This document shows positions 52,516 through 63,894 of a stretch of DNA of 64,000 bases, one piece after another (position 1 is the stretch's first letter; each line of letters begins with the position of its first letter). The translations under genes were made by a program, and so were the position numbers. The notes beneath the pieces are model-generated. The model was not told where the DNA came from. It saw nothing but the letters and a program-made list of their open reading frames with translations, and made no database searches. The stretch lies in the NCBI GenBank assembly GCA_963700895.1, contig CAVOZI010000008.1, positions 1 through 64,000 on the forward strand, read 5' to 3'. This DNA comes from Anderseniella sp963700895 (lineage in GTDB: Bacteria > Pseudomonadota > Alphaproteobacteria > Rhizobiales > Aestuariivirgaceae).

Positions 52516-53394
52516 ATGAGCGACGACGACAAGCTGCCGCCGGTCCCGCTGTCCTCATCTGGCGTTGGACAGGATCCCGGCTTGAGGCAGATACCGGTGC
52601 GATATCTCGTCCCGAACATCGTCACCCTGCTGGCCCTGTGCTCAGGCATCACCGCCATCCGGCTGGGCATGGATGGCCGGTTCGAACTTGCAGTGGCCTG
52701 CGTGATCCTGGCCGCTCTTCTGGATGCGCTGGACGGACGCATCGCCCGGGCGCTGAAGGGCTCGTCGAAGTTTGGCGCAGAGCTCGACTCGCTTGCCGAC
52801 TTCGTCAACTTCGGCGTGGTGCCGGGGCTGCTCATCTACATGTGGTCGCTGAACTCCCTGAAGAGCCTCGGCTGGATCGTGGCGCTGGCGCTGGCCCTGT
52901 GCTGCGCGCTGCGGCTTGCCCGGTTCAACGTTTCGATCGAAGACCCTGACCGCCCGGCCTGGAAGATCAACTATTTCACCGGCGTCAATGCGCCTGCCGG
53001 TGCGATGCTGGCCATGTTGCCCATGTATCTGGGCTTTCTCGGCTGGGTGCCGCCGGGGCCGGAAATTGCACCCTTCGTGCTGCCCTATATCGCACTGGTT
53101 GCGGTGGCCATGGTGTCGCGCGTGCCCACGTTCTCGGGCAAGGGCATTGGCCGGGTAAGCCGCGAGGCGGTGCTGCCGCTGCTGGCAGCGGTTACCATCG
53201 TCGCGGTGCTGCTGGTGACATATACCTGGGAAATGCTGACCCTGCTGGCGGCGATTTACCTGGCCCTTATACCGGTGTCGGTGCTGTCCTACATGCGTCA
53301 GCAACGGGCATGGGAAGCGCGGGTGGCGGACGGGCAGGCGTCGACGCCGGCCGCCACCGAAAAGAACAATCTGGCAGAGATCGACCGGTCTTGA
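52516..53394 (+). CDS. pssA: CDP-diacylglycerol--serine O-phosphatidyltransferase
   Basis: A 292-residue membrane enzyme producing phosphatidylserine. The CDP-alcohol phosphatidyltransferase motif DALDGRIARALKGSSKFGAELDSLAD is complete. It has about eight hydrophobic segments and a polar C-terminal tail. The start at 52516 has GAGAGGAAC upstream. Confidence 0.95.
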   Translation: MSDDDKLPPVPLSSSGVGQDPGLRQIPVRYLVPNIVTLLALCSGITAIRLGMDGRFELAVACVILAALLDALDGRIARALKGSSKFGAELDSLADFVNFGVVPGLLIYMWSLNSLKSLGWIVALALALCCALRLARFNVSIEDPDRPAWKINYFTGVNAPAGAMLAMLPMYLGFLGWVPPGPEIAPFVLPYIALVAVAMVSRVPTFSGKGIGRVSREAVLPLLAAVTIVAVLLVTYTWEMLTLLAAIYLALIPVSVLSYMRQQRAWEARVADGQASTPAATEKNNLAEIDRS

Positions 53395-53453
53395 CCGCGT
53401 GCCCGTGAACGCTCGACACTGCAAGCCAGACCGCCTTGCAGGAGCCCAGGCCA

Positions 53454-54460
53454 ATGCGCAATCTCGAACCGTCCCTCTATGTCGACCCCGCCGTTTTCAA
53501 CCGTGAATGCGAGCGCATCTTCTGGTCGACCTGGCAACTGATCGGCCCGGCTTCACGGCTTGGCTGAAGCTGGCCAGTATGTCGCCACCGAGATTGCCGG
53601 AGCCAAGGTCATGGCGGTGCGCGGCAAGGACGGAAAGCTGCGCGCCTTCCGCAATGTCTGCCGCCACCGGGGCGCCCGCATCCTCGAAGAAGGCGAAGGG
53701 CGCTGCAACATGCTGCGCTGCCAGTATCACAACTGGGTCTACGATCTCGACGGCAGCTTGCGGCAGGCGCCGTGGTTCGGCGAGGATGCCGGGCTTCGAC
53801 ATGAAGGACTGGCCGCTGGAGCAGATTTCCATCGAGCTGTGGCGTGGGCTGGCCTTTGTTGCCATCAACCCGGCAGGTCCGCTCGGCAGCCAACTGGGTG
53901 ATACGGTGCCGGAACTGGCGGACGAACCCATCGAGGATTTCCACTGCGTTGCCGAACGCCGGCTGGTGTTCGACGCCAACTGGAAGATCTACACCGACAA
54001 CTTCGTCGAGGGCTACCACATCCCGGGCATTCACCCTGGCTTCTTCCAGGCCATCGAGTTCGAGCACTTCGAAACGACAGCCCACGACAACCTGATCCGC
54101 ATGACGGCGCCGCCGCGCGAGGGCCTGTTCTACAAAGGCAAGTGGCTTTGGATGTGGCCCAACTGGACCTTGTCGCTGTTCGACGGCGGCATGAACACCT
54201 CGCGCATCAACCCGCTCAGCGAAGGCCGCACCGAACTCATCTACAACTTCTACTTCGCCGATACGTCAGAGGAAAAGCGCGCAGCGCGCGAGGATACCAT
54301 CGCCCGCAACATCGCGGTGGTCGAGGAAGACTTCAGCATCTGCCTCGAGACCCACAAGAACTACGCCACACGCGGCTACTCGCCGGGCCCGCTGTCTCCC
54401 CGCCACGAGCAGGGCGTGGCGTGGTTCCAGAATCGCATCGGCGAGGTGCTGGCGGGGTAG
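53454..54460 (+). pseudogene. Rieske (2Fe-2S) aromatic-ring-hydroxylating oxygenase alpha subunit, frameshifted
   Basis: Three frames give one oxygenase of about 335 residues: 53454 onward (MRNLEPSLYVDPAVF to IGPASRL), 53560 onward (AEAGQYVATEIAG to APWFGED) and about 53790 onward (PGFDMKDWPLEQ) to the end. The Rieske ligands are CRH and CQYH. The mononuclear iron site is in NWKIYTDNFVEGYHIPGIHP. One extra base each at about 53558-53564 (CTTGG for CTGG) and about 53785-53792 breaks the frame. Apart from these the protein is full length, so sequencing error is likely. No reductase or beta subunit lies nearby; the substrate could be aromatic or a quaternary amine. Confidence 0.82.
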
Positions 54461-54529
54461 ACTGTCTATTCCGCCGCCTGCGGGAAGGCTTCTGGCTCAG
54501 CCGTTACCGGCTTGCGCTCTTCGGACTTC

Positions 54530-57500
54530 TCAGCGTGCCTCGCCATCATCCTTGCGGAACCGGCTCACCAGCCGCTGCCAGCCTTCCTTCCACACGGTCG
54601 GCGCCGACAGCATCACCGGGCAGAACACCAGCGTCAGCACCGTGGCGAAGGCAAGGCCGAACACCATCGCCGTGGACAGGTGCACCCACCAGGCCGAGGT
54701 CATCGAGCCGATGCCGACGGTGCGGTGCAGGAAGTCCACGTTGAGCTGGAACATCAGCGGCAGCAGGCCAAGGATCGTGGTGACCGTGGTCAGCAGGATC
54801 GGGCGCAGGCGCTGTGCGGCGGCGCGCAGCGTGGCGTCCACCGAACTCATGCCTTTCTTCAGCAGGTGCTGGTAGGTGTCGATCAGCACGATGGCGTTGT
54901 TCACCACCACGCCGGCCAGCGCCACCAGGCCCGTGCCCGTCATGATGATCGAGAAGTAGTGGCGCATCACCAGCATGCCGAGGATCACGCCGACCGCCGA
55001 CATGACCACCGTCGTTAGCGTCAGTGCCGTGTGGTAGAACGAGTTGAACTGGATCACCAGGATCATGAACATCAGGAACAGCGATCCCAGCAGCGCCTTC
55101 TGCAGGAACGCGGCCGATTCCTTCTGGTCCTCGTCGGCGCCACGGAAGGTGAAGGTCACGCCGTCCGGCCATTGCTGGCTCTTCAGCCACGTATCGAGTT
55201 GTGCAATCTGGGCAATCGACTGGTAGCCCGGCGCGGCGTTGGCCTTCACGAACACCGAAGGCCGGCCATTGTAGCGGTACAGCGTGTTGACCTGCTGCTT
55301 CACTTCTCGGCTGACGAAGTTGGACAGCGGCTGCTGGCCCTGCGGCGTCTGCAGCTTCAGCGTGTCGAGCGCGGCCAGCGAGCGCTGGTCCTCCGGAAGC
55401 CGCACCCGGATGTCCAGTTCGTCCTTGCTGTCGTCTGGCCGGTAGGTGCCGATCAGCGCGCCGTTGGTGATCAGCTGTACCAGCGAGCCTGCCGCGGCCA
55501 CCGATGCACCGAACCGGCCCGCTTCCTCGCGGTCGACGCTGAGCGCGATTTCGTAACCCGGCAAGGGCGTATCATCGTCGACGTCGGCGAGGCCCTCGAT
55601 GTTTGCCTCCATCCAGTCGCGCACCTGCTGTGCAGCTGCAATGGCCTGGTCACGGTCGTTGGACTGCACCTGCAGCCGGATGTCCTTGCCCGACTGCGGC
55701 CCGCCCGCCAGTTCGCGCACCTCGACGATGGTGCCCGGCACCCCGGCCGTTGCCTCCTTGAGTTCGCGCTGAACGGTTGTCCAGTCATCGCGCTCGCCCA
55801 CCGGCTTGAGCTCCAGCTGCACCTGTCCGATCACGTCGGCCGGCACGTCCTGGGTCGAGCCGAGGCCGCCCTGGCCGCCGGTCTCGGTGCCGGCATAGGT
55901 CGTGATGTTGTCGATGGCCGGATGGTTCTCGATGCGCTTGTAGACGTCGCGCACAATCGAAAGTTTCTGCTCGTTCGACAGGTTGCCGCGCGCCCGCACA
56001 TAGACGATGGCGACCTCCGGTTCGGTTTCGACGAAAAATTCGACGCCAGTCGGCTTTAGCGCATAGGCATAGACGATGCCGCCCATCGCCATGGTCAGCA
56101 CGATCATCACTTTCAGCGGATGGCGCACGATCCGGTTGAGGAACCGGATATACGCGCCAGTGAAGCCGTGGATCTCCAGCAGGTTGCCTTCACCATCTGC
56201 GGCCAGCCGCTCGGCGGTCGCGCGGTCGGTCTGACCGGCCTTGCCGAATATGGCGCCCAGCGTCGGCAGGAAGATCATCGCCGTGATCAGCGAGGCGGTG
56301 AGCACCACGATCACGGTCAGCGGCAGGTAACCCATGAAGTCGCCTGCCACGCCCGGCCACAGCAGCATCGGCAGGAAGGCGGCCAGCGTGGTCGCGGTCG
56401 ACGACACGATGGGCCAGAACATGCGCTGGGCCGCCTGGATGTACGCCTGCTGCCGGGGCAGGCCCTCGGCCATCTTGCGGTCGGCGTACTCGATCATCAC
56501 GATCGCGCCGTCCACCAGCATGCCCACCGTCAGCACAAGGCCGAACATCAGCATGATGTTGACCGTGTAGCCGAGGAATCCGAAGAACAGGAAGCCGACC
56601 ATGAAGGATGTCGGAATGGCCATGCCGACCAGCAGGCCCGACCGCAAGCCAAGTGCGGCCACCACCAGCGTCATCACCAGCAGGATGGCCAGCAGGATGG
56701 ACGAACTCAGTGAGCCGAGAATGTCACCAATCAGCCGCGACTTGTCGAGCGTGGTGTGGACCTTGATCGTCTCGGGCCAGCCTTCCTGGTCACCTCGGCA
56801 ACGACGCGTTTCACTTCGGTGTTGTTGATCAGGATGTTGGAGCCGATGCGCTTGACCACTTCGATGGCTATGGTCGGCTTGCCGTTGAACTCGGCATAAC
56901 GGTTGCGGTCCTTGAAGGTGCGCCGGATCTCGGCCACCTGGCCCAACGTGACCGTGGTGCCGCCGGAGGACTTGACCACCAGGTTGAAGACGTCCTGCGC
57001 ATTTTCGAACAGGCCCGGAATCTTGACGTTGTAGCGCCCCGTCGGGTTGTTGACCGCGCCTGCCGCCACCAGCCGGTTGTTGAGGTTGGCGGCGCTCAGC
57101 AGCTCCTGCTGGGTGACCCCGTAGGCCTCCAGCTTCACCGGATCGACGACCACCTCGAGCAGTTCCTCGCGCTGGCCGGTGAGGTTGGCTTCCAGCACCG
57201 TCTGGATGCCTTCCAGTTCATCCTGCAGCTCCCGGGCGTGCTTGAACAGCGTCCGCTCCGGCACGTTGCCCGAGAGCGTCACGATGATGGTCGGTTGCAG
57301 CGAGAAGTTGATTTCGTTGACTGTCGGCTCTTCTGCGTCTGCCGGCAGCTCCGATCTTGCCAGGTCCACCTTCTCGCGCGTGTCGGTGATGGCCTGGTCG
57401 ATGTCGACCTCGGTCTCGAACTCGACGAAAATGCCGCCATGACCTTCCGAAGCGATGCCGGTCATCCGCTTGATGCCGTCCAGCCCCTTCAGCTTCTCCT

Positions 57501-57705
57501 CGACCGGCTTGACGATCAGGCGTTCGGAGTCCTCGGGGCTGACGCCGGGCAGCGGGATGGAAATGTAGACCGCGGGGATCTGGATGTCCGGATCAGCTTC
57601 CTTTGGTATTTCGACAAAGCTCCAGATGCCGGCGATCAGCATCACCAGCATCATCGACAGCACGGCGCGCGGCCGCGACAGGATGGCAGCAAGCGCGGAT
57701 GACAT
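54530..57705 (-). pseudogene. RND-family efflux pump inner-membrane subunit, frameshifted
   Basis: A tripartite-pump transporter of about 1,050 residues. The first half starts at 57705 (ALAAILSRPRAVLSMMLVMLIAG, then FVEIPKEADPDIQIPAVYIS). It loses frame at about 56788-56793, where one base seems missing (GTGACC-AGGAAGG). The second half continues through GFLFFGFLGYTVNIMLMFGLVLTVGMLVDGAIVMIE with the proton-relay acidic residues and ends at 54530. The frame one base over past the stop reads EKSEERKPVTAEPEAFPQAAE up to a stop at 54466-54468, so the true C-terminus may be longer. The start overlaps the adaptor stop. Confidence 0.85.
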
Positions 57706-58793
57706 CAGTTGGCCTCCGCATTCTGCATGACCGGTTCAACCACCTGGCCTGCCACCACGAAGTCCTGGCCCTGGGTAATGACGGTCGCCGTCTCCGGCAG
57801 GCCCTGCACCCAGACGCCGCCGGTTTCCTGGGCAATCACCTTGAGCGGCACGAATGACACCTTGTTGGCCTCGTCGACCACCCGCACGCCGAAGCTGCCA
57901 TCGTCGGCCAGCGTCATCGCGGAAGCCGGCAACTTGTGAGCCATTGCCGACGGCAGCGGGATGAACAGTTCGGCCGTGATGCCTTCGCGCAGGGCGTATT
58001 GCGGATTGGGCACGGCAAGCTCGACGCGGAAGGTGCGGGTTTCGCGGTCAGATGACATGGCGATGTGGGTGATCTTGCCGGTGACTTCCTCGCCGGTGAC
58101 AAGTCTTGACCTGGCTGCCATGCCCTGGCTGAGATTGGGAAGCAGCCGCTCCGGCACGTTGGCGGTGACGAGGATAGGGTTCATCACGCTGAGCGTGCCG
58201 CACAAGCCGCCGGCCTGCACGTAGGAACCGGATTGCAGCGGATCCGTCGTCAGCACGCCGTCTTGCGGTGCGATCACCTGCGTCCACGAAATATCGAGCT
58301 CGATCTGCTCAAGCTCGGCCTGTGCCAGCTCCATCGCCGCCTTCTGCTGGGCTACCTTCGACTGGGCCGCGAAGTTCGACTTGGCAAGCTGGGCCGAGGC
58401 TTCGTAGTCGCGCCGTGCACTGGCGAGTTGCGCCTTGGCGCGGGCAAGCTGTGCATTGCGGGCGGCGATGTCGAGCGAGCACAACACGTCGCCTGTCTTT
58501 ACAGCCGCGCCGGCCTCGAATTTCTGGTTCTCGACTATGCCGGCCGTGCGCGCCCGCACCTCGACGTGACGCGATGCCTCGGTCAGGCCGCGTACCGGGA
58601 ACAACGATGGCCGCTCGACCGCCTTGAACGACTGCACCGACACTTTGAACGGCGCCGCCCTGGCTTCCTGTGCGGCTTCTTCGGCAACGGTGGTGTTGTC
58701 CGCGGTGCCGCCTGCAGGCATCACGTAGCCCGAGGCAAACCATCCGACGATGGCAAGGGCGAATAGGGCGGACCAGATATATGACTTTGACAT
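57705..58793 (-). CDS. RND efflux periplasmic adaptor (membrane fusion protein)
   Basis: A 362-residue HlyD/MexA-type adaptor. It has an N-terminal anchor (LFALAIVGWFASGYVM), a barrel-sandwich segment VRARTAGIVENQKFEAGAAVKTGDVLCSLD, a helical hairpin rich in Ala and Gln (ARAKAQLASARRDYEASAQLA), a second lipoyl half (APQDGVLTTDPLQSGSYVQAGG), and beta-barrel domains. It lies between padR and the RND subunit on the same strand, so the three form an operon. Confidence 0.88.
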   Translation of the reverse strand: MSKSYIWSALFALAIVGWFASGYVMPAGGTADNTTVAEEAAQEARAAPFKVSVQSFKAVERPSLFPVRGLTEASRHVEVRARTAGIVENQKFEAGAAVKTGDVLCSLDIAARNAQLARAKAQLASARRDYEASAQLAKSNFAAQSKVAQQKAAMELAQAELEQIELDISWTQVIAPQDGVLTTDPLQSGSYVQAGGLCGTLSVMNPILVTANVPERLLPNLSQGMAARSRLVTGEEVTGKITHIAMSSDRETRTFRVELAVPNPQYALREGITAELFIPLPSAMAHKLPASAMTLADDGSFGVRVVDEANKVSFVPLKVIAQETGGVWVQGLPETATVITQGQDFVVAGQVVEPVMQNAEAN

Positions 58794-58838
58794 GACTTCA
58801 GTTACCAGTGCGTGTTCTTGCTGTTTGCCGGGGCAGCC

Positions 58839-59384
58839 CTATTCGGCAGCGTCCCTGGCGGAATTGGGCGACGGCAGGCCGAGGCTTGCGCGCGACTGCT
58901 CCATGTAGTCGATAGCAGCGCGCAACACGGCTTGCCCGTATCCGTTGACAAACATGTGGCCGGAGCCCGGTTCGGCCTGCTCGCGGCATTCCTCGATCTG
59001 CGCCAACTCGCGGCGGAGATAGGCCAGCTGTTCTTCGAACGCCTCTGCCAGGTGGACCGGATCCAGGTCATCCTTGAACAGGGCCTGGAACAGGAACTCC
59101 GACTTGAACTTGTCTTGCCGGGCTGACACGTGCAGCGCCTTGCGCAGCGCGGTGCGGCCTGCGGCGGTGATTGAATACACCTTCTTGGGCGGCTTGCCGG
59201 GGTGTGACTCCTCGCGCACCGACACGTGGCCGTCGGCCAGCATCTGCGTCAATGCAGGATAGATGGAGCCGTAGCTTGCGTCGATGAAGTGAGCGAACAT
59301 GCCTTCTTCGACCGACTTCTTGATTTCATAGCCGGACGCGTCCTCGTGGGCGAGGATGCCCAGACACAATGTGCGCACATTCAT
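58839..59384 (-). CDS. PadR-family transcriptional regulator
   Basis: A 181-residue PadR repressor. The winged helix has LCLGILAHEDASGYEIKKSVEEG, ASYGSIYPALTQMLADGHVSV and the wing EESHPGKPPKKVYSITAAGRTAL. The C-terminal helices ending around LRRELAQIEECREQ form the dimer arm. It heads the padR-adaptor-RND operon, as in many ligand-induced efflux systems. Two ATATC-N5-GATAT palindromes lie upstream. Confidence 0.9.
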   Translation of the reverse strand: MNVRTLCLGILAHEDASGYEIKKSVEEGMFAHFIDASYGSIYPALTQMLADGHVSVREESHPGKPPKKVYSITAAGRTALRKALHVSARQDKFKSEFLFQALFKDDLDPVHLAEAFEEQLAYLRRELAQIEECREQAEPGSGHMFVNGYGQAVLRAAIDYMEQSRASLGLPSPNSARDAAE

Positions 59385-59416
59385 GTGACGATATCCGCCA
59401 GTTTCGTGAGTATCTC

Positions 59417-59463
59417 TATATCGGATTGATATATAGCGTTTGTGAATATATCAAGGCGATATC
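59417..59463. promoter_or_regulatory. Paired PadR operator-like palindromes
   Basis: Site 1 is TATATC-GGATT-GATATA (59417-59433) and site 2 is TATATC-AAGGC-GATATC (59447-59463). Both are TATATC-N5-GATAT dyads with centres 30 bases apart, about three helical turns, so two dimers could bind the same face. They lie 33-79 bases upstream of padR and 134-180 bases upstream of hpnO in the shared divergent region. Confidence 0.65.
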
Positions 59464-59596
59464 TCGCACCTGCGAACGGAAACTTCTGCTATTGCCCGAT
59501 CGGGCAACTAGGTCGCATGGGTTCGCGTCTCTGGTGTGCGTATAGAATGGGTTTCAGGTCTTTAGGTTGCGCCCACTGCCAGGGAACGGGAACAGG

Positions 59597-61004
59597 ATGC
59601 CGCTCGACATAGCCAGCGTAATTTCGCGCAATACCGGTTCGAACAATGCACTCTATGCCGAGCATGTTAATCCGCGCTTTGCCAAAGCATTGAAAATAAT
59701 AGGTTTTGACCGCAACTACGTGAAGGCCAACGGTGCCTACATGTGGGACGACAAGGGCCGCAAATATCTCGACATGCTGGCCGGGTACGGAGCCTTCAAC
59801 ATGGGCCGCAACCACCCCGCGATTCGTCAGGTGCTGAAGGACTTCATGGACGGCGATTATTGCTCGCTGGTCCAGATGGAGACGCCGCTGCTGTGCGGCA
59901 TTGTCGCAGACGAACTGAAGAAGCGTGCCGGGTACGGGCTGTCCAAGGTGTATTTCTGCTCCACCGGCGCTGAAGGCAACGAAACGGCGATCAAGTTCGT
60001 GCGCCGCACCACCGGGCGCAACAGGATCGTCTTTGCCTCGTCGGCCTTCCACGGTCTCACCTCCGGCGCTCTGGCGCTGAATGGCGGGGAAGTGTTCCGC
60101 GAGAAATTCGGCGATCTGCTGGACACGGTCAAGGTGCCGTTCGGCGACATCGCAGCGCTGGAACGCGAACTGGCGGCCGGCGATGTGGCCGCGTTCTTCG
60201 TCGAACCGATCCAGGGCAAGGGCGTCAACATTCCGCCCGCCGGTTACCTCGCTGCAGCCAGCAAGCTGTGCCACAGGCACGGGGCGCTGTTCGTCGCCGA
60301 CGAGGTGCAGTGCGGCATGGGCCGCACCGGCAAGTTCCTGGCTCTGCACCACGAAGACGGCGTCGAGCCTGACATGGTCATCCTGTCCAAGTCGTTGTCC
60401 GGCGGCTATGTGCCGGTGGGCGCGGTGCTGATGACGGACAAGATCTGCAATGCGGTGTTCTCCTCGCTCGACAGGGCGGTGGTGCACTCGTCCACCTTCG
60501 GCAAGTCCAACTTCGCAATGGCAGCGGCCCTGGCATCGCTGACCGTGCTGGATGATGACAACCTGCTTGAGAACGCGCAGATGATGGGCGACCTGCTGGG
60601 CAGGCGGCTTCAGGCGCTGGCGCCGAAATACGAGTTCATCAAGGAGGTGCGCTGGCGCGGCCTGATGCTCGCCATCGAGTTCCACAAGCCGAAGTCGCTC
60701 AAGCTTGCGCACCGCCTGGGCCACTGTGAACAGTCTGAATGAAGACCTTTTCTGCCAGGCCATCACCATACCGCTGCTGGCCGACCACGGCATACTGACC
60801 CAGGTTGCCGGCAATCGCATGACCACCATCAAGCTGATCCCGCCGCTGGTGATCAACGAGGATGACGTTGAGTGGTTCGTTACCGCCTTTGACAAGGTCA
60901 TGGCGGATCTGCACCGCTTCCCCGGTCCTGCATGGGAAAGCCTCACCCGCATTGCAAAGAACGCGCTGGGACGCGGCGACGAGAAGGTCAAGGCGACAGC
61001 ATGA
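59597..61004 (+). pseudogene. hpnO: Hopanoid-biosynthesis aminotransferase HpnO, frameshifted
   Basis: A class III PLP aminotransferase of about 469 residues. The substrate/PLP region is YGAFNMGRNHPAIRQVL, STGAEGNETAIKFVRR, FVADEVQCGMGRTGKF and MVILSKSLSGGYVPVGAVL, with the PLP Lys in SKSLSGG. The frame breaks at about 60703-60706, where AAGCTTGCGC reads as if a T were added to AAGCTGCGC; the second frame supplies RTAWATVNSLNED to the end. HpnO makes aminobacteriohopanetriol. Assignment rests on the coupled hpnN-like gene and hpnH; another class III aminotransferase is the alternative. The ATG at 59597 follows GGGAACGGGAACAGG. Confidence 0.78.
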
Positions 61005-63774
61005 CAACGGTAAAACGGCCTGGCGGCCGCAAACCCGCTGCCGGCAAGGGCAAGGCGGGACAGCGCAAGACTGAAGCAACGTTGAAGGCCACGCCCCCGG
61101 AGGAAACTTCGGCGGCGGCCGCCGAGCCCGCTCCGGCGTCGGCTGGTCCAGTCGGTCCGCGACGGCAGCCTGTTCGGGCGCATTGCCCGTTGGTCCTGCG
61201 ACCATGCTTGGCTGGTTGTGGCTGCCTTCGTCATTCTGGCGATTGGTGGGGCGACGCTCGCCGCCACCAAGCTCAGGGTCGATACCGATCCCGACCTGAT
61301 GATTTCGAACGAGCTCGACTTCAAGCAGGCGAACCACGCCTTCAACAAGACCTTTCCTTCGGTGGATGCAAACTTTCTGTTCGTCATTGATGCAGACAAG
61401 CCCGAGGACGCCCGCGATGCTGCCTTCCGCGTCGCCGAGCGGTTACGCTCCCAGCCGAAACTGTTCGCCCATGTGCTGGCCCCCGGCACCGGACCGTTCT
61501 ACGACGATCATGGCGTACTCTATGCCGAGCCGGCTGAGGTGAAACAGCTCGTCGACGGTATCGTGCAGTCCGGACCGATGTTGAAGGGGCTTGCCGACCA
61601 GCCGAATCTTGCCGGTCTGTCCAGCCTGCTGAACGAGGTGACCGCCTATACCCAGGCCGGCCGTGCGCCGGACGGCGTTACCGGATTTCTTGACCAGGCC
61701 GCCCGCACCGTCGAGGGCGAAACCACTGGTGACCGCCGGCCGCTGGACTGGACCGCCCTGTCCGATGACGGCCCGAAGCTCACGGAAAAGCGCTGGTTCG
61801 TGCTGGCAAAGCCCATACTCGACTTTACCCAGCTTGAAGCCGCAGCCGGCCCGATGACGGCGGCGCGGGCGCTGCTGACCGACCCCTCCGTCACCGGCAA
61901 CGGCGCTGCGACGGTGAGGCTGACCGGCGAGGCGGCGATGGATGCCGAGGAATTCGAAGCCGTCACCAAGGGCGCGGCAGTGGCCGGCATCGTGTCCTTC
62001 ATCATCGTGTCGCTGACTGTCTTCTTCGGCCTGCCCAGCCTGCGGCTTGTCTTCCCGGCCATGGCGTTGATCATTCTCGGCTTCCTGATCAATACCGGGT
62101 TCGCCACCATCTCCATCGGTTATCTCAACATGATCTCGGTGGCCTTTGCGGTGTTGTTCATCGGCCTTGGCGTCGACTATGCGGTGCACGTGGTGCTGCG
62201 TTATGCCGAGGAGCGGGCCAGGGGGCTCGACCGTACCGCCGCCGCCGCCGAGGCCGTGACCAAGATGGGTCCCGCGCTGGGCCTTTGCACGCTGACCACC
62301 GCGCTGGCGTTCCTTGCCTTTGCGCCGACCGATTTTGTCGGCATGGCGCAGCTTGGCATCATTGCCTCGGGAGGCATGGTCATTGCCTTCGTCGCGTCCA
62401 TCACGCTGGTGCCGGCGCTGCTCAAGCTGATACCGGACAACCAGGGCAAGATCGAGCGCAAGCTGGCCCACAAGGTGGCTGAGGAACGCGCTCCGGGTGA
62501 CAACTCCTCGACTGTCCGCAAGGTCGCCACGCTGGTGGTGATTGCCGTGGCGCTGGCAGCCCTGTTCACGTTCCCGCAGGCGCGCTTCGACGGCGATCCG
62601 GTCAACCTTAAAGATCCGGATTCACCGTCCGTGCGCGCTTTCCTGGACGTCGCCAGGGATGAGGCTGGCGTACACTACACCGCTCAGTACGTGACCGAAG
62701 CGGGGCCGAAGGCGCGCGAGATGCTGGAGAAGTTCAAGGCGCTGCCGGAAGTCGACAAGGTGCTGATGGTGGAGGAGTTCCTGCCGGCAGATCAGGACCG
62801 GAAACTCGCCGAGCTGGCGCGGCTTGCTGACCTGGTGCCGCGCACCGTCAACTCGGAGGCCGATATCGGCGCACCGGCTCGGTGGCGCATGCTGGACCTG
62901 ATCTCGCAGAACATGACGGCGCTTTCCGAAACGCCTGATGCACCCGCTGATCTGAAGGCTTCCGCCACCCGTCTGAAAGATGCCATAGCTGCAGTTCGAC
63001 AATGCCAGGGGACAGGACGAGGATGCCGTGCGCCAGCTTGAAGACGCACTGTTCTCCGGCCTGCCTGCCATGTTGGCCGACGTCAACCGTCTGGCCACCA
63101 CCAGCCGCGTGACCATCGACTCGCTCGATGAAAGCATCCGGGAACGCTATGTGGCAGAGGATGGGCGCTGGCGGCTGGAGATATCGCCCGCCGGAGACAT
63201 GCGCGACGAAGGCAAGCTGGCAGAGTTCGTTGATGCGGTGAAAGCCGTTTCCGGCGATGTGATGGGTCCGGCCGTCGGCGTTGCAGGTTCTGCCGATGCG
63301 GTCGCGAAGTCGATGATGCTGGCAACGCTGGCCGCACTCGTGCTGGTGGTGCTGGTCATCTGGCCAACCTTGCGCAGCATCCGTGATGTGGCGCTGGTGC
63401 TGGCGCCACTGCTGCTCGCCGCCACCTTGATGATCGGCTACACCGTGGTGTTCGATGCGCCGTTCAACTTCGCCAACGTCATCGTGCTGCCGCTGCTGCT
63501 GGGCCTGGGGGTGGACTCGAGCATCCACTACGTCATGCGGGCCCGCGAGGGCGACAATGGCACGGACGTGACCGGCACCTCGACACCGCGTGCGGTGCTC
63601 ATTTCGGCCATGACGACCATCGGTTCATTCGGCACCCTGTGGCTGTCGGCGCACCGCGGCATGGCCAGCATGGGCGAGTTGCTGACCATCGCCATTCTGG
63701 TCACGCTGGTGTGCACCCTGGTGGTCCTGCCGCAGCTGATCGAGTGGGCGTACAGGAAGAAGCCCAGTGGCTAA
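61001..63774 (+). pseudogene. hpnN: Hopanoid transporter HpnN (MMPL/RND family), two frameshifts
   Basis: An MMPL-type protein of about 920 residues with two halves of six helices each (GYLNMISVAFAVLFIGLGVDYAVH in the first, VIVLPLLLGLGVDSSIHYVMR in the second) and large periplasmic loops. It starts at 61001 (MTTVKRPGGRKPAAGKGK, a basic Ala/Pro tail), overlapping the hpnO stop. Extra bases at about 61139-61142 and 62993-62998 break the frame; correcting them joins ASLVQSVRDGSLFGRIARW and AIAAV-DNARGQDEDAVRQ. HpnN moves hopanoids from the inner to the outer membrane. Confidence 0.85.
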
Positions 63775-63894
63775 TCCGCACACCTTTGCGTGTGCCTATT
63801 GACGTGGACAACAACTGAGGCATTTTAGGCCGCAATTCCGTTTGCCGGGGCCTGAAACGGACTGAACCAACAAGAAAAGCAAGGTACTGACATC

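Noticed and set aside
59489..61489. A 666-codon antisense frame over hpnO and hpnN
   Set aside because: It lies opposite two recognisable genes, has low-complexity composition and no motifs.
53454..63774. Programmed frameshifting in the Rieske, hpnO and hpnN genes
   Set aside because: The breaks have no slippery heptamers or downstream structures in common, and each is repaired by removing one base; error or mutation is simpler.
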